Positions 44,225-55,199 of a stretch of 64,000 nt of DNA are shown here, piece after piece. Source of the DNA: Metabacillus idriensis (GTDB taxonomy: Bacteria > Bacillota > Bacilli > Bacillales > Bacillaceae); NCBI RefSeq assembly GCF_009674765.1, contig NZ_WKKF01000003.1:273848-337847 (forward strand), read 5' to 3'. A program made the translations under genes and the position numbers. A model generated the notes under the pieces. That model was not told the origin of the DNA and made no database searches. It saw nothing but the letters and a program-made list of their open reading frames with translations. How positions within the stretch are numbered: the stretch's first letter is position 1; each line of letters begins with the position of its first letter.

Positions 44225-45208
44225 TTGAATTTTAAGAATCCAATTTGTTCGTCTGAGCTTGGTACATTGTGGCTTACATATCAGGAAAAAACAATGATTT
44301 TAAGAGTATTAGAGTATTTCATGGAAAAATCAGAAGATCAGCAGGCAAAAAACATTATGGGAGGCTTGTGGCAGGAGCTCAATCATTTTGTCATCAAAAT
44401 AGAAGGCATTTTTGAAGATGAGGGAGTTGTTATACCGAGAGGTTTTACAAAAGAGGATGTAAACCTTGAGGCTCCGAAGCTTTTTGATAATGGCTTTGAC
44501 ATCATGCTGCTCCGCATTTTAAAAGAGGTAAGCATGGGAATGTATACACTCAATATGAATATGGCTTACCGTGAAGATGTCATGTCCATTTATGAAGGAC
44601 TGACAACGGTGACTCAGAAGGTGTATAAGCTATCTACTCATTATCTCCTGGACAAAGGCATTCTAACGCTTCCTCCGATTGTTGACAAGCCAACGACCAC
44701 TGAGTTTATTGAAGATAAGAACTACCTGAGCGGTTTCTCTTTTTTTAAAGATAACCGCGCCTTAAATGATATCGAAATTGGCTATCTTCATCATGGCATT
44801 GAAACAAACAACATCGGCATGCAGCTGATATCAGGTTTTGGACAGTGTTCAACGGACAAAGCGGTTAAGGCGTATTTTTCAAAAGGAAAAAAGCTTGCTA
44901 AAAAACAGATTGAACTGTTTGAACGACTTCTTATGGACGGTGATGTGCAATTCTCTGCAGGTTCAGGAGGGACCGTCACTTCTTCCACCGTCGCCCCGTT
45001 TTCTCAAAAACTGATGATGTTTTGCATCTATCTGTTAAACGGCTTTGGGCTTGTAGGGAGCAGCTTTGGATCGATTTTCAGTTTGCGAAGCGATCTATCT
45101 CTGAAAACTGCTTTAATCGCCAAGGATATTTACTTCTATGCAAATGACGGAATTAAACTTATGATTGAAAATGGATGGTTTGAAGAGCCGCCTCAAATGA
45201 AAAGCTGA
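44225..45208 (+). CDS. DUF3231 family protein (tandem ferritin-like domains)
   Basis: A 327-residue protein built from two similar helical halves (about 10-165 and 170-325), each of the DUF3231 type common in spore-forming Bacillus. The second half contains FSAGSGGTVTSSTVAPFSQKLM and a hydrophobic segment. Function is unknown. A ferritin-like bundle is inferred from the family. It begins with TTG, six bases after GGAGGG. It is on the plus strand and splits the otherwise conserved pcrB-yerC neighbourhood, and repeat copy B follows it directly. Confidence 0.82.
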   Translation: MNFKNPICSSELGTLWLTYQEKTMILRVLEYFMEKSEDQQAKNIMGGLWQELNHFVIKIEGIFEDEGVVIPRGFTKEDVNLEAPKLFDNGFDIMLLRILKEVSMGMYTLNMNMAYREDVMSIYEGLTTVTQKVYKLSTHYLLDKGILTLPPIVDKPTTTEFIEDKNYLSGFSFFKDNRALNDIEIGYLHHGIETNNIGMQLISGFGQCSTDKAVKAYFSKGKKLAKKQIELFERLLMDGDVQFSAGSGGTVTSSTVAPFSQKLMMFCIYLLNGFGLVGSSFGSIFSLRSDLSLKTALIAKDIYFYANDGIKLMIENGWFEEPPQMKS

Positions 45209-45330
45209 AACGCCCTGTTAGCGCAGACAGACAGATAAGGATCCGACAAAAAAAATGGCGCTTTTGCCAATGCTTGCGGAGCCGTTCTGGCCGAGGAGCC
45301 TGAGCGATTCGGCTCGCCATCGAAGTGCAA
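45203..45330 (+). repeat. Structured intergenic repeat family 1, copy B (degenerate)
   Basis: Begins GCTGAAACGCCCTGTTAGC inside the last codons of the DUF3231 gene. It shares ACAGACAGATAAGGATC, a GGCGCTTTTGCC centre and GGAGCCGTTCTGGCCGAGGAG with the other copies, and ends with CATCGAAGTGC. The outer arms pair less well than in copies A and C. Confidence 0.65.
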
Positions 45331-45362
45331 AATTTTATACTTTCTTATCTCTGAATAAAAAC

Positions 45363-45393
45363 AAAGGCTAAAATCAAATCGATTTTAGCCTTT
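45363..45393. terminator. Bidirectional terminator between DUF3231 and yerC
   Basis: 13 bp perfect arms (45363-45375 with 45381-45393). On the minus strand TTTGTTTTTATTC follows, ending the yerA-yerB-yerC unit. It also faces the DUF3231 gene. Confidence 0.85.
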
Positions 45394-45401
45394 CCCATGT
45401 A

Positions 45402-45710
45402 TTATGACTCCTTCGTTTCCTGTGTTTGAATGCGCTCAAGCGCCATTGTATAGGCATCGTTGCCATAGTTCAGGCAGCGTTTTACGCGTGAGATGGTTGC
45501 TGTGCTTGCACCTGTTTCGGTTTCGATCTTATGGTATGTGAAACCTTCGCGCAGCATGCGTGCTACTTCGAGGCGCTGTGCAAGTGATTGGATTTCGTTC
45601 ACTGTGCAAAGGTCATCAAAGAATCGATAGCATTCTTCCAGGTTTTTTAATGATAAAACAGATTCAAATAATTGGTCGAGTTCTTTTCCCCGTAATTTTT
45701 CAATTTGCAT
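45402..45710 (-). CDS. yerC: YerC, TrpR-like winged/HTH DNA-binding protein
   Basis: A 102-residue protein of the TrpR/YerC/YecD family. It contains LEECYRFFDDLCT, then the HTH IQSLAQRLEVARMLREG and GASTATISRVKRCLNYG. It agrees almost residue for residue with B. subtilis YerC. The regulated genes are not known. An ATG at 45716 is only two bases from AAGGAG, while the ATG at 45710 has 7-base spacing and matches the homologue. It lies 22 bases after yerB. Confidence 0.9.
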   Translation of the reverse strand: MQIEKLRGKELDQLFESVLSLKNLEECYRFFDDLCTVNEIQSLAQRLEVARMLREGFTYHKIETETGASTATISRVKRCLNYGNDAYTMALERIQTQETKES

Positions 45711-45732
45711 CTTCATTCTCCTTTTATGAAAA

Positions 45733-46764
45733 TTAGTGGAGTGAAACGTGATTTTCTAGAGCAGGCACTATGTTAATCCAGGTTTTACCCGGTACAAATC
45801 CGACTGGTTCACCGTCTAAATAAGGCAGGATTCGTCCGTTGATATTGCGCCATTCCACTTGGCGGCTGACGCCTTTTTGTAGCAGGATCCCTTTGCCTCC
45901 GGATGTTAAATCAATCGCTCTTCTTCCATAGTCGTCAATCGTTTGATGCTTCATTTCTGCGATAAATAAATTATCGACCGCAATGGCATCTCCTGTTTCC
46001 AGGTCTTTCATTTGTTCATTGTTGCTATATCGTAAGTACTTCTCTGTTTGTTTGTCGTATTTATAGTCTGAATTCCACACATCTGACTGATCGTAGCGGA
46101 CAATGGCTTCTAAACCAGAATCACCTTTAGGCGCTTCTTTTGCACCAGTATACGGCAGCGGTTTTGGCTGCTTTGACAGGTTAATTCCGTTCAGATCTGC
46201 GCCTTCTTTTATATTTTCAGCAGAGATATAAGAATTGTGCGGCGCTTTTCTGAATGGGGCTCTCCAAAAGAGCGTGCCATCATAAAACAAGCCATTTAAG
46301 TAATCATGTTTTCCCTTTTCAAGCGTCTCTTTAGCCTGCGGACTCCAGCCGTGGCTAATAAAAACTGCATCATAGCCGGTGCTCAAATCTACATAATATT
46401 CTCTTGCGCTTCTGACAGGACCGATTACTGCAGGCTGATTGCTCTGGTAAATAGCAAGGAATCTGGTGATATTCCCTTCTGATAAAACCTCATATACAAG
46501 ATCAGCCTGATGAAGTCCAGACTGTGGACGCGCTGCCGGATGATTGTTGATCATCACTGCAAAGGCACGCTGTTCCACTTTCTCATCAGAGGGCAAACCT
46601 GTTAATGGATAGATGTTTTTCTCCACAATAGGCGCAGATGTTTCTTCCTCTTTTACAACATCTGCTTTCGGGCTGCTGTTTTCTTCTTGCTTACAAGCCG
46701 TACACATGGCGAGCAGGAGCAATGCCATGAACAGCTGCTGCATTTTCATCATGTTGTTTTTCAC
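45733..46764 (-). CDS. yerB: YerB, DUF3048 lipoprotein
   Basis: A 343-residue lipoprotein. The signal peptide LFMALLLLAMCTAC ends in a lipobox-like CTAC, followed by an acidic linker and the two-part DUF3048 domain (YPLTGLPSDEKVEQRAFAVMINNHPAARPQSGL..., VGPVRSAREYYVDLS). Function is unknown. A GTG at 46773 is in frame, but AAGGTG is 6 bases from the GTG at 46764, which is chosen. Middle gene of yerA-yerB-yerC. Confidence 0.88.
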   Translation of the reverse strand: MKNNMMKMQQLFMALLLLAMCTACKQEENSSPKADVVKEEETSAPIVEKNIYPLTGLPSDEKVEQRAFAVMINNHPAARPQSGLHQADLVYEVLSEGNITRFLAIYQSNQPAVIGPVRSAREYYVDLSTGYDAVFISHGWSPQAKETLEKGKHDYLNGLFYDGTLFWRAPFRKAPHNSYISAENIKEGADLNGINLSKQPKPLPYTGAKEAPKGDSGLEAIVRYDQSDVWNSDYKYDKQTEKYLRYSNNEQMKDLETGDAIAVDNLFIAEMKHQTIDDYGRRAIDLTSGGKGILLQKGVSRQVEWRNINGRILPYLDGEPVGFVPGKTWINIVPALENHVSLH

Positions 46765-46793
46765 GATTGACACCTTCTGCTTACTTTTATATT

Positions 46794-48533
46794 TTAACGC
46801 ATTATCGATGGAAAGAGTATTATTTTTTTAAGCACATCATAGATGCCCACAGGAGTTATCCTGATATACGGCAAATGAGTCGACGACAGGAAAAAGAGGG
46901 AATAAACTGCATCTCCAAAGTTATATCCTCTTTCTTTCAGCAGCTGCTTAAACCTTTCTTCTTTTTTAACAACTGCACTGAACTCTTCAGCAGACGCTCC
47001 TCCGCAAATCTCCAGGGGTATTTCATGAAGAACCTCCCCTTTTTCTGCAAGGACAATGCCGCCTCCAAGCTCCTTCATTCTGTTAAATGCTGTGATCATA
47101 TCATGCTTGCTTTTCCCGATTAAAATGATATCCCCCGTTGTTGAATAAGAACTGGCAAGACCGCCGAGTGATGAGGCAAATCCCTTCAGCATGGTGTTGA
47201 TCCGCCATTTTCCTTTCTTATCAATTAAAGCAAGAAAGGACTCATCGTGATGGCTGCCGAGTTCGTCAAATGAATTGTCGATCGTAATGCTGTACGGTTC
47301 CATGATGACATCATTCTTCATTTTAAGGCCGAGCGGCATTGAAAACTGCAGGTCATCATATGACAGGGACCATTCGATCTTCATTTTCCCGTATCCGGAT
47401 TTATTCCAATTAAAGTCTCCGAAGCCCTCAGCCGGCACTCCATCTTTTCTCAGCCACTTTCCTTTTGACAGCACAGCAGCTGGAGTTGGATTATCGGGTG
47501 ATTCCAAAATATTCAGATTCGCTAATCGCCCTGGAGCAACAACGCCTGTTACATCTTCCATGCGATAGTACCTGGCCGGATTGAAGCTTGCCATATGATA
47601 GGCATCTATTGCCGGGATATCGTGCTCAATGGCCATTTTTATCATGGAATCCATCATGCCGTCTTTATAAAAATGCGGTGTAGCTCCGTCAGTAGTGAAA
47701 AAGAAATGATCATAGTGGCGAATCTCTTTTTCACGAGTGCCATTAAGCAGCTGCGGCAAATCAGGCCGGATCGAGGAATGTCTGAATGAAACAGTATAGC
47801 CAAGCTTTAACCGCTCTAACACATCATCTCCTGTCATCGCTTCGTGATCGCAGTCGGCCCCGAATAGTTTCATTTTGTTCAAAGTATTTGCCGATGCCCC
47901 GGGAAAATGTCCTTCGATTCGCTTTCCCTTCCCTTTCATCTCGACCATCCATGACAGCATCAAATCATCATCCGAGAGCAGCTTTGGCCACCCCGTTAAT
48001 TCTCCGCCTTGAATAACATATTCATGTTCCATCCATTTTTTCATAAAATCGAGAGATAAATATTCGTGCTCATTAACGACCTCAGTCTGAAGATCGAAAC
48101 GGCTCCACCAAAAATACTGCAAAGGAAGCTCGTTTAATTCACGGATTAAAGTAAGCGCTTTCTTTTTATCGGACTGAAAAAGTAAAAATAAGTTGTCGCA
48201 GATAAGTGTCGTTGTACCGAACTGTGACACATACTTCCCGAAAGAATGGGGATTATAAAGTTGAAATGGGTGAGCATGAGGCTCAATATATCCAGGTACA
48301 ATAAAACGATTTTCGCAATCGATAATCTCCGATTGTTCTTCGGCAGGAAGCTTATCGCCAATATAAACAATCCGGTCATCTGAGATCCAGATGTTGGCTT
48401 TGATCCATTGCTTCAGATAAGAGTTCAAGTACATCCCATTTTTCAAAACAAGAGCTGGAGGCTTATGGCCTGATGCCGCTTGTATGTGATTTCTGATTTG
48501 CCGGACTTTCCATTGTGCCTGTGACTGGGGCAT
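46794..48533 (-). CDS. yerA: YerA, adenine deaminase-like amidohydrolase
   Basis: A 579-residue amidohydrolase of the adenine deaminase family, which converts adenine to hypoxanthine. The first metal-binding motif is present (VPGYIEPHAHPFQLYNP). IEGHFPGASANTLN, the SFRHSS segment and the FNPARYY/GRLANLN region also match. A C-terminal adenine-deaminase domain (about 410-579) follows. B. subtilis YerA is annotated as a putative second adenine deaminase, and activity is not proven. GGGAGGG precedes the ATG. First gene of its operon. Confidence 0.88.
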   Translation of the reverse strand: MPQSQAQWKVRQIRNHIQAASGHKPPALVLKNGMYLNSYLKQWIKANIWISDDRIVYIGDKLPAEEQSEIIDCENRFIVPGYIEPHAHPFQLYNPHSFGKYVSQFGTTTLICDNLFLLFQSDKKKALTLIRELNELPLQYFWWSRFDLQTEVVNEHEYLSLDFMKKWMEHEYVIQGGELTGWPKLLSDDDLMLSWMVEMKGKGKRIEGHFPGASANTLNKMKLFGADCDHEAMTGDDVLERLKLGYTVSFRHSSIRPDLPQLLNGTREKEIRHYDHFFFTTDGATPHFYKDGMMDSMIKMAIEHDIPAIDAYHMASFNPARYYRMEDVTGVVAPGRLANLNILESPDNPTPAAVLSKGKWLRKDGVPAEGFGDFNWNKSGYGKMKIEWSLSYDDLQFSMPLGLKMKNDVIMEPYSITIDNSFDELGSHHDESFLALIDKKGKWRINTMLKGFASSLGGLASSYSTTGDIILIGKSKHDMITAFNRMKELGGGIVLAEKGEVLHEIPLEICGGASAEEFSAVVKKEERFKQLLKERGYNFGDAVYSLFFLSSTHLPYIRITPVGIYDVLKKIILFPSIMR

Positions 48534-48632
48534 TTCAGACCCTCCCTAAATTTCTTATCTTATATGTTAACATATGTAACCGTTTAACGCAGTAAAGATT
48601 TACTGTAATTTTAAAAAGAGGAGGAACTTATT

Positions 48633-48875
48633 ATGAAACCGAACATCGGCATTGTAAACGGACTGATCCGAATTACAATCGGACTGTTTTTACTATCTTG
48701 GGCATCTGCAAAATATTCGAAAAAACCTTGGAAGGACTCTCTGCTGCTCATGATGCTGCTTGGTGCGATGAAAGTCGGAGAAGGCATTCTCAGATTCTGC
48801 CCGATGGTGTTTATGTATCAGGAATACCGGAAAGAGGATTTGGAGTTTGAGGATAAGACTTATAATCCTTCATAG
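48633..48875 (+). CDS. DUF2892 small membrane protein
   Basis: An 80-residue protein of the YgaP-like inner-membrane family DUF2892. It opens with MKPNIGIVNGLIRITIGLFL and has two hydrophobic segments separated by SKKPWKDS, then an acidic tail. Function is unknown. GAGGAGGAAC precedes the ATG. It is divergent from yerA, with repeat copies C1 and C2 directly downstream. Confidence 0.82.
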   Translation: MKPNIGIVNGLIRITIGLFLLSWASAKYSKKPWKDSLLLMMLLGAMKVGEGILRFCPMVFMYQEYRKEDLEFEDKTYNPS

Positions 48876-49157
48876 AAGTGCGGAATCGCCCGGTTAGCTC
48901 CGACAGACAGATAAGGATCAGCCAGTGAAGGCGCTTTTTGCCTTTGCTGGCTGAGCCGTTCTGGCCGAGGAGTTGGGCGATGGAGCCGGACAATACCGAA
49001 GTGCGGAATCGCCCGGTTAGCTCCGACAGACAGATAAGGATCAGCCAGTGAAGGCGCTTTTTGCCTTTAGTGGCGGATCCGTTCTGGCCGAGGGGCTAGG
49101 AGGTGGAGCTGGACAGCAGAGAAGCGGAACCGCCCGTTTTAGCTCAGGACTGGGCAG
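48875..49157 (+). repeat. Structured intergenic repeat family 1, tandem copies C1 and C2 plus a partial third
   Basis: C1 (48875-48997) and C2 (48998-49117) are tandem, 123 bases apart, and share GAAGTGCGGAATCGCCCGG and CGACAGACAGATAAGGATCA. They also share a long central hairpin with loop GCTTTTT. A truncated third copy begins GAAGCGGAACCGCCCG at 49120. C1 keeps crossing arms TCGCCC/GGGCGA and GCTCC/GGAGC. They fill the gap between the DUF2892 gene and the purine operon terminator. Confidence 0.8.
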
Positions 49158-49169
49158 TACCAAAATGTA

Positions 49170-49204
49170 CAAAAAATAAGACTCTCCTGCCATCAGGAGA
49201 GTCT
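49170..49204 (-). terminator. Terminator of the purine operon
   Basis: Perfect 11 bp stem (49179-49189 with 49194-49204), 4-base loop CCAT. On the minus strand TTATTTTTTG follows. It lies about 100 bases after purD, just beyond the small plus-strand membrane gene. Confidence 0.85.
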
Positions 49205-49221
49205 GCTAAGAGGTGAACATC

Positions 49222-50593
<1,372 letters not shown>

Positions 50594-52132
50594 TTAATGT
50601 TTAAAGTGTCTAACTCCTGTAAATACCATCGTAATGCCGTATTCATCTGCTTTTTGGATTGAATCTTCATCCTTAATCGATCCGCCAGGCTGAATGATTG
50701 CTGTTACGCCCGCTTTTGCAGCTGCTTCAACTGTATCGTTCATTGGGAAAAATGCATCAGATCCCATTGCGCTGCCTTCAGCAAGTGCACCTGCCTGTTC
50801 AATTGCAATCTTTGCCGCACCGACACGGTTCATCTGACCCGCTCCAACGCCGACTGTCATCTGATTTTTCGTTAGCACGATTGCGTTTGATTTCACATGT
50901 TTCACGACTTTCCATGCAAGCTTTAAGTCTTCCCACTCCTGTTCAGTTGGTTCGCGCTTTGTAGGGATCGTAATTTTTGCATCGTCAAAAGAAAGCGTGT
51001 CCTCATCCTGTACAAGCAGACCACCATGAATCGAAGTGATTTGCTGATCCTGTTTTTCTGCACCTAACACATCTAATGTAAGAAGTCTTAAGTTTTTCTT
51101 AGACGTTAAAATAGCTAAAGCTTCTTCATCAAAAGAAGGAGCAATGACAATTTCAAGGAAGATTTCATGTAATTTATGAGCAGTTTCTTTATCCACTTCA
51201 AGATTTAGTGCGATGATTCCGCCGAAAATCGAAGTCGGATCTGCTTCATAAGCGCGAGTGAACGCTTCGAAAATCGTTTCGCCTGTTCCGACGCCGCATG
51301 GATTCATATGTTTTACAGCAACAGCTGCCGGCTGCTTGAATTCTCTTACGATTTGAAGAGCAGCATCTGCATCTTTAATATTGTTGTATGAAAGTTCTTT
51401 GCCGTGAACCTGTACAGCTTCAGCAATTGAAACATTGCTTGCCAAAGGCTTTTTATAAAAAGTAGCATTTTGGTGAGGATTTTCACCATAGCGCAGCGAT
51501 TGTTTTTTCTCGAACGTATAAGTCACTGTCTCAGGATCTTCCTCGCCAACAGCATTCGTTAAATATTCTGCGATGAGCGCGTCATAAGAAGCGGTATGGC
51601 GGAACACTTTTGCAGCAAGTTTTTGCTTTGTTGCAAGGGTAACTTCTTTCTCGCTCTTGATCTGCTCAAGCACTTCAGCATAGTCAGCAGGATCTACAAC
51701 TACGGCAACATCCTGATGATTTTTTGCTGCTGAACGAAGCATGGTCGGACCGCCGATATCGATATTTTCGATCGCATCATCAAATGTCACGTCCTGCTTG
51801 GAGATCGTTTCTTTAAATGGATAAAGATTCACGACTACTAAATCAATCGGCAAAATGCTGTTTTCTTCAAGCTGCTTCATGTGATCAGAGTTGCTGCGGA
51901 CAGCAAGCAGACCGCCGTGAATGTTCGGATGCAAAGTTTTCACTCTGCCGTCCATGATTTCAGGGAAACCCGTTACCTCTGAGATTCCTGTTACTTTGAC
52001 GCCGTTTTGCTGAAGCAAGCTGCTCGTTCCGCCTGTTGAAATGACTTCAATTCCCTGTTCCACTAGCTCTGTTACAAAAGGAATGATGCCTTCTTTATTT
52101 GAAACACTGACAAGTGCGCGTTTGATTGTCAT
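50594..52132 (-). CDS. purH: AICAR transformylase / IMP cyclohydrolase
   Basis: A 512-residue bifunctional enzyme for the last two steps to IMP. The N-terminal cyclohydrolase domain (about 1-195) starts [16 protein letters not shown] with [11 protein letters not shown] and [13 protein letters not shown]. The transformylase domain follows, with [14 protein letters not shown] and [12 protein letters not shown]. Length is standard. It lies 3 bases after purN and 21 before purD. Confidence 0.97.
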   Translation of the reverse strand: MTIKRALVSVSNKEGIIPFVTELVEQGIEVISTGGTSSLLQQNGVKVTGISEVTGFPEIMDGRVKTLHPNIHGGLLAVRSNSDHMKQLEENSILPIDLVVVNLYPFKETISKQDVTFDDAIENIDIGGPTMLRSAAKNHQDVAVVVDPADYAEVLEQIKSEKEVTLATKQKLAAKVFRHTASYDALIAEYLTNAVGEEDPETVTYTFEKKQSLRYGENPHQNATFYKKPLASNVSIAEAVQVHGKELSYNNIKDADAALQIVREFKQPAAVAVKHMNPCGVGTGETIFEAFTRAYEADPTSIFGGIIALNLEVDKETAHKLHEIFLEIVIAPSFDEEALAILTSKKNLRLLTLDVLGAEKQDQQITSIHGGLLVQDEDTLSFDDAKITIPTKREPTEQEWEDLKLAWKVVKHVKSNAIVLTKNQMTVGVGAGQMNRVGAAKIAIEQAGALAEGSAMGSDAFFPMNDTVEAAAKAGVTAIIQPGGSIKDEDSIQKADEYGITMVFTGVRHFKH

Positions 52133-52135
52133 TCT

Positions 52136-52717
52136 TTACACCTCTAGCTCTCTTTTTTGGAAAAGGGTATTTAGTACGTGCGGATAGTATGTGTGTTCGA
52201 GCTTATGAATTTTAGCAGTTAAGGACTCAAGCGTGTCGGACTCTTCTACTTCGAGTGCTTTCTGAGCAATTATAGGGCCCGTATCCATGCCTGCATCTAC
52301 AAAGTGAATCGTAATACCAGTTACTTTCACTCCTGCATGAAAAGCCTGACCGATGGCATCCTTGCCTGGAAAGGACGGCAGCAAAGATGGATGCAAATTG
52401 ATGATATTTTTTGGATAAGCGGTAAGCAGCGTTTCTCCAATGAGTCTCATATATCCCGCAAGCACCACATAGGAAACGTTATACTGCTTCAATTGATTCA
52501 GGATAATCGTTTCAAATGCTTCCTTGTTTTTAAATTCCTTCGGTGAAAACTCGAAGACAGGAATGTTTGCTTTCTCAGCGCGTAAGGCGACTTTTGCTCC
52601 CGGTCTGTCGCAAACGAGAAGCGCAATTTCCGCTGCCAGTCCTCCGCTCTTCACTTCATCTAGAATAGCCTGAAAATTCGAGCCCGTTCCAGAAGCAAAT
52701 ACTGCGATCTTCATCAT
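52136..52717 (-). CDS. purN: Phosphoribosylglycinamide formyltransferase
   Basis: A 193-residue 10-formyl-THF-dependent GAR transformylase. [16 protein letters not shown] is the nucleotide-binding start. LAGYMRLIG and [20 protein letters not shown] carry the active-site histidine, and [18 protein letters not shown] includes the catalytic aspartate. The ATG overlaps the purM stop by 4 bases, with GGAGG inside the purM end. Confidence 0.97.
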   Translation of the reverse strand: MMKIAVFASGTGSNFQAILDEVKSGGLAAEIALLVCDRPGAKVALRAEKANIPVFEFSPKEFKNKEAFETIILNQLKQYNVSYVVLAGYMRLIGETLLTAYPKNIINLHPSLLPSFPGKDAIGQAFHAGVKVTGITIHFVDAGMDTGPIIAQKALEVEESDTLESLTAKIHKLEHTYYPHVLNTLFQKRELEV

Positions 52718-53754
52718 GTGAGAGAGCCTCCGCCAAATGTGACGCCCTGGCCTTCCTTCACACGTCCGATGATGTAAGCCTTCTCGCCGTACTTTTCGAT
52801 TTCATTGATGACATTGTGCATCTGCTTGTATTCAACCGCTAAAACAAAGCCGACGCCCATGTTAAAGATGTTAAACATTTCTTCCTGGCTGAGCGCCCCT
52901 TTTTCCTGAAGCAAATCAAAGACAGGAGGAATCGGCCATGAGCCATAATCGATTTCTGCCCCTAAGCCTTCAGGCAGCATTCTCGGAATGTTTTCAATAA
53001 ATCCGCCGCCCGTAATGTGGGCCATGCCATCTACCTTATACTTCTTCAATACTTCTAATACCGGCTTCACATAAATCTTAGTCGGACGCAGCAATTCCTC
53101 ACCAAGTGAGTGCTGAAGAGGTGCAATTTGCTCTTTTAATGAAAGACCGTGATCTTCAAGCAAAATCTTGCGTACTAATGAGAAACCGTTGCTGTGCAGT
53201 CCGCTTGAGGAAAGTCCGATTAAGACGTGACCTGCTCGTATATTCTCGCCTGTAACAATCTCTTCTTTTTCGACAGCGCCAACCGCAAAGCCTGCGATAT
53301 CATATTCGTCCCCGTCATATAGACCAGGCATTTCGGCTGTTTCTCCGCCTACTAAAGCACAGCCTGACTGCTCGCAGCCGTCTGCTACTCCTTTGACGAT
53401 CTGTTCAATTTTGACAGGCTCTGCTTTTCCTAGCGCCAAATAATCAAGGAAGAACAATGGCTCTGCGCCCTGTGCAAGAATATCATTCACACACATCGCG
53501 ACTGCATCTACACCAATCGTATCATGCTGATCCATAAGGAATGCAAGCTTGAGCTTTGTGCCTACACCATCTGTGCCCGATACGAGGACCGGCTGTTTGT
53601 AATTCAGCTCTGAAAGATCGAACATGCCGCCAAATCCGCCGAGGCTTCCCATAACGCCTTTTCTCATTGTTTTAGCTACATGCTTTTTCATTCGCGAAAC
53701 GGCTTCATAGCCAGCTTCTATATCAACGCCTGCCTGCTTGTATGCGTTTGACAT
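52714..53754 (-). CDS. purM: Phosphoribosylformylglycinamidine cyclo-ligase
   Basis: A 346-residue AIR synthetase. Hallmarks are [40 protein letters not shown] and [21 protein letters not shown] at 53757 is in frame, but GGGGGA has 7-base spacing to the ATG at 53754, which gives the standard length. It lies 17 bases after purF. Confidence 0.97.
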   Translation of the reverse strand: MSNAYKQAGVDIEAGYEAVSRMKKHVAKTMRKGVMGSLGGFGGMFDLSELNYKQPVLVSGTDGVGTKLKLAFLMDQHDTIGVDAVAMCVNDILAQGAEPLFFLDYLALGKAEPVKIEQIVKGVADGCEQSGCALVGGETAEMPGLYDGDEYDIAGFAVGAVEKEEIVTGENIRAGHVLIGLSSSGLHSNGFSLVRKILLEDHGLSLKEQIAPLQHSLGEELLRPTKIYVKPVLEVLKKYKVDGMAHITGGGFIENIPRMLPEGLGAEIDYGSWPIPPVFDLLQEKGALSQEEMFNIFNMGVGFVLAVEYKQMHNVINEIEKYGEKAYIIGRVKEGQGVTFGGGSLT

Positions 53755-53771
53755 CACACATTCCCCCGCTC

Positions 53772-55199
53772 TTATTTCGTCATTACTTCTTCCTTTTCAT
53801 GAGGCAATTCAGTATCTGGATAAATTTCTGTCGGATATTTCCCTGTAAAACAAGCTAAACATTGACCGCGGCGCTCTCCTTCATAAGGGCGTCCAATTCC
53901 TTCAAGCAGCCCTTCTACACTTAGGAAAGTCAGCGTGTCAGCCCCAATTATTTCGCGAATCTCTTCCACTGAGTGGCTCGCTGCAATCAATTCTTCAGTT
54001 GAAGATGTATCAATTCCGTAGAAGCACGGATTGCTGATCGGCGGCGACGTAATGCAAACATGCACTTCCGTGGCTCCCGCTTCTCTAAGCATATTGACAA
54101 TTCTGCGGCTCGTTGTTCCGCGCACAATGGAATCATCCACCATGACAACCCGCTTGCCTTCAACAACGCCGCGTACGGCAGACAGCTTCATTTTCACGCC
54201 CTGCTCTCTCAGAGACTGTGATGGCTGGATAAATGTTCTGCCGACATAACGGTTTTTGATTAAGCCAAGTTCATAAGGAATACCGGATGCTTCTGCATAG
54301 CCAATCGCTGCTGAAATACTTGAATCCGGCACACCTGTGACAACATCTGCTTCAAACGGAGCTTCAACTGCCATGCGTTTCCCAAGGTTTTTGCGCGCTG
54401 TATGAACATTAATGCCGTCGATGTTGCTGTCAGGTCTTGAAAAATAAATGTATTCCATGCTGCAGATCGCGCGGTTGACGTTCATGGAGAAGCGCTCTGA
54501 ATGCAAGCCGTCATCGTTAATGATTAAAAGCTCTCCTGGTTCAACCTCACGAAGATATTCAGCACCGATAATGTCAAAAGCACACGTCTCAGATGCGACA
54601 ACATAAGAGTCACCAAGCATGCCGATTGATAATGGGCGAAGACCGTTCGGATCCAGCGCAACCATCATTTCCGTTTCCGTCATGATTAAGAAAGCATACG
54701 CTCCTTTGATCATCGTCAGCGCATTTTTAATTTTATCCTTCATTGAGAAGTATCCGCTTCTCTTAATTAAGTGAGCAAGCACTTCTGTGTCTGATGTTGA
54801 TTGAAAAATACTTCCCTGATTTTCAAGCTGATGTTTCAGCCCGTTTGCATTCACTAAGTTCCCGTTATGAGCAAGAGCCAGGCCGCCGCTTTCAGAACGG
54901 AAAAGAAGCGGCTGAACATTTTCAAAACCGCCTCCCCCAGCCGTCGCATAGCGAACGTGGCCGATGGCTCCTTTTCCTTTAATATCATTCAGACGGCCGC
55001 CGCTGAATACTTCTGTGATCAGGCCCTGCCCTTTTACACAAGTCAGCTTCTTCCCGTCCGTTGAAACAATCCCTGCACCTTCTTGACCGCGGTGCTGAAG
55101 ACTATGCAAGCCGTAATATGTGACTTGCGGTGCCTCAGAGTGTCCCCAAATTCCGAACACTCCGCACTCTTCGTTTAATCCTCTGATTTCAGCAAGCAT
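53772..55199 (-). CDS. purF: Amidophosphoribosyltransferase
   Basis: A 475-residue first enzyme of purine synthesis, transferring glutamine nitrogen to PRPP. An 11-residue propeptide ([10 protein letters not shown]) precedes the N-terminal nucleophile C12 (CGVFGIWGH). [11 protein letters not shown], the PRPP loop [14 protein letters not shown] and the C-terminal iron-sulfur cysteines ([11 protein letters not shown]) are present. The GGAGAGGGG site fixes the start at 55199, although the frame is open to 55217. The gene start overlaps the end of purL by 25 bases. Confidence 0.97.
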   Translation of the reverse strand: MLAEIRGLNEECGVFGIWGHSEAPQVTYYGLHSLQHRGQEGAGIVSTDGKKLTCVKGQGLITEVFSGGRLNDIKGKGAIGHVRYATAGGGGFENVQPLLFRSESGGLALAHNGNLVNANGLKHQLENQGSIFQSTSDTEVLAHLIKRSGYFSMKDKIKNALTMIKGAYAFLIMTETEMMVALDPNGLRPLSIGMLGDSYVVASETCAFDIIGAEYLREVEPGELLIINDDGLHSERFSMNVNRAICSMEYIYFSRPDSNIDGINVHTARKNLGKRMAVEAPFEADVVTGVPDSSISAAIGYAEASGIPYELGLIKNRYVGRTFIQPSQSLREQGVKMKLSAVRGVVEGKRVVMVDDSIVRGTTSRRIVNMLREAGATEVHVCITSPPISNPCFYGIDTSSTEELIAASHSVEEIREIIGADTLTFLSVEGLLEGIGRPYEGERRGQCLACFTGKYPTEIYPDTELPHEKEEVMTK

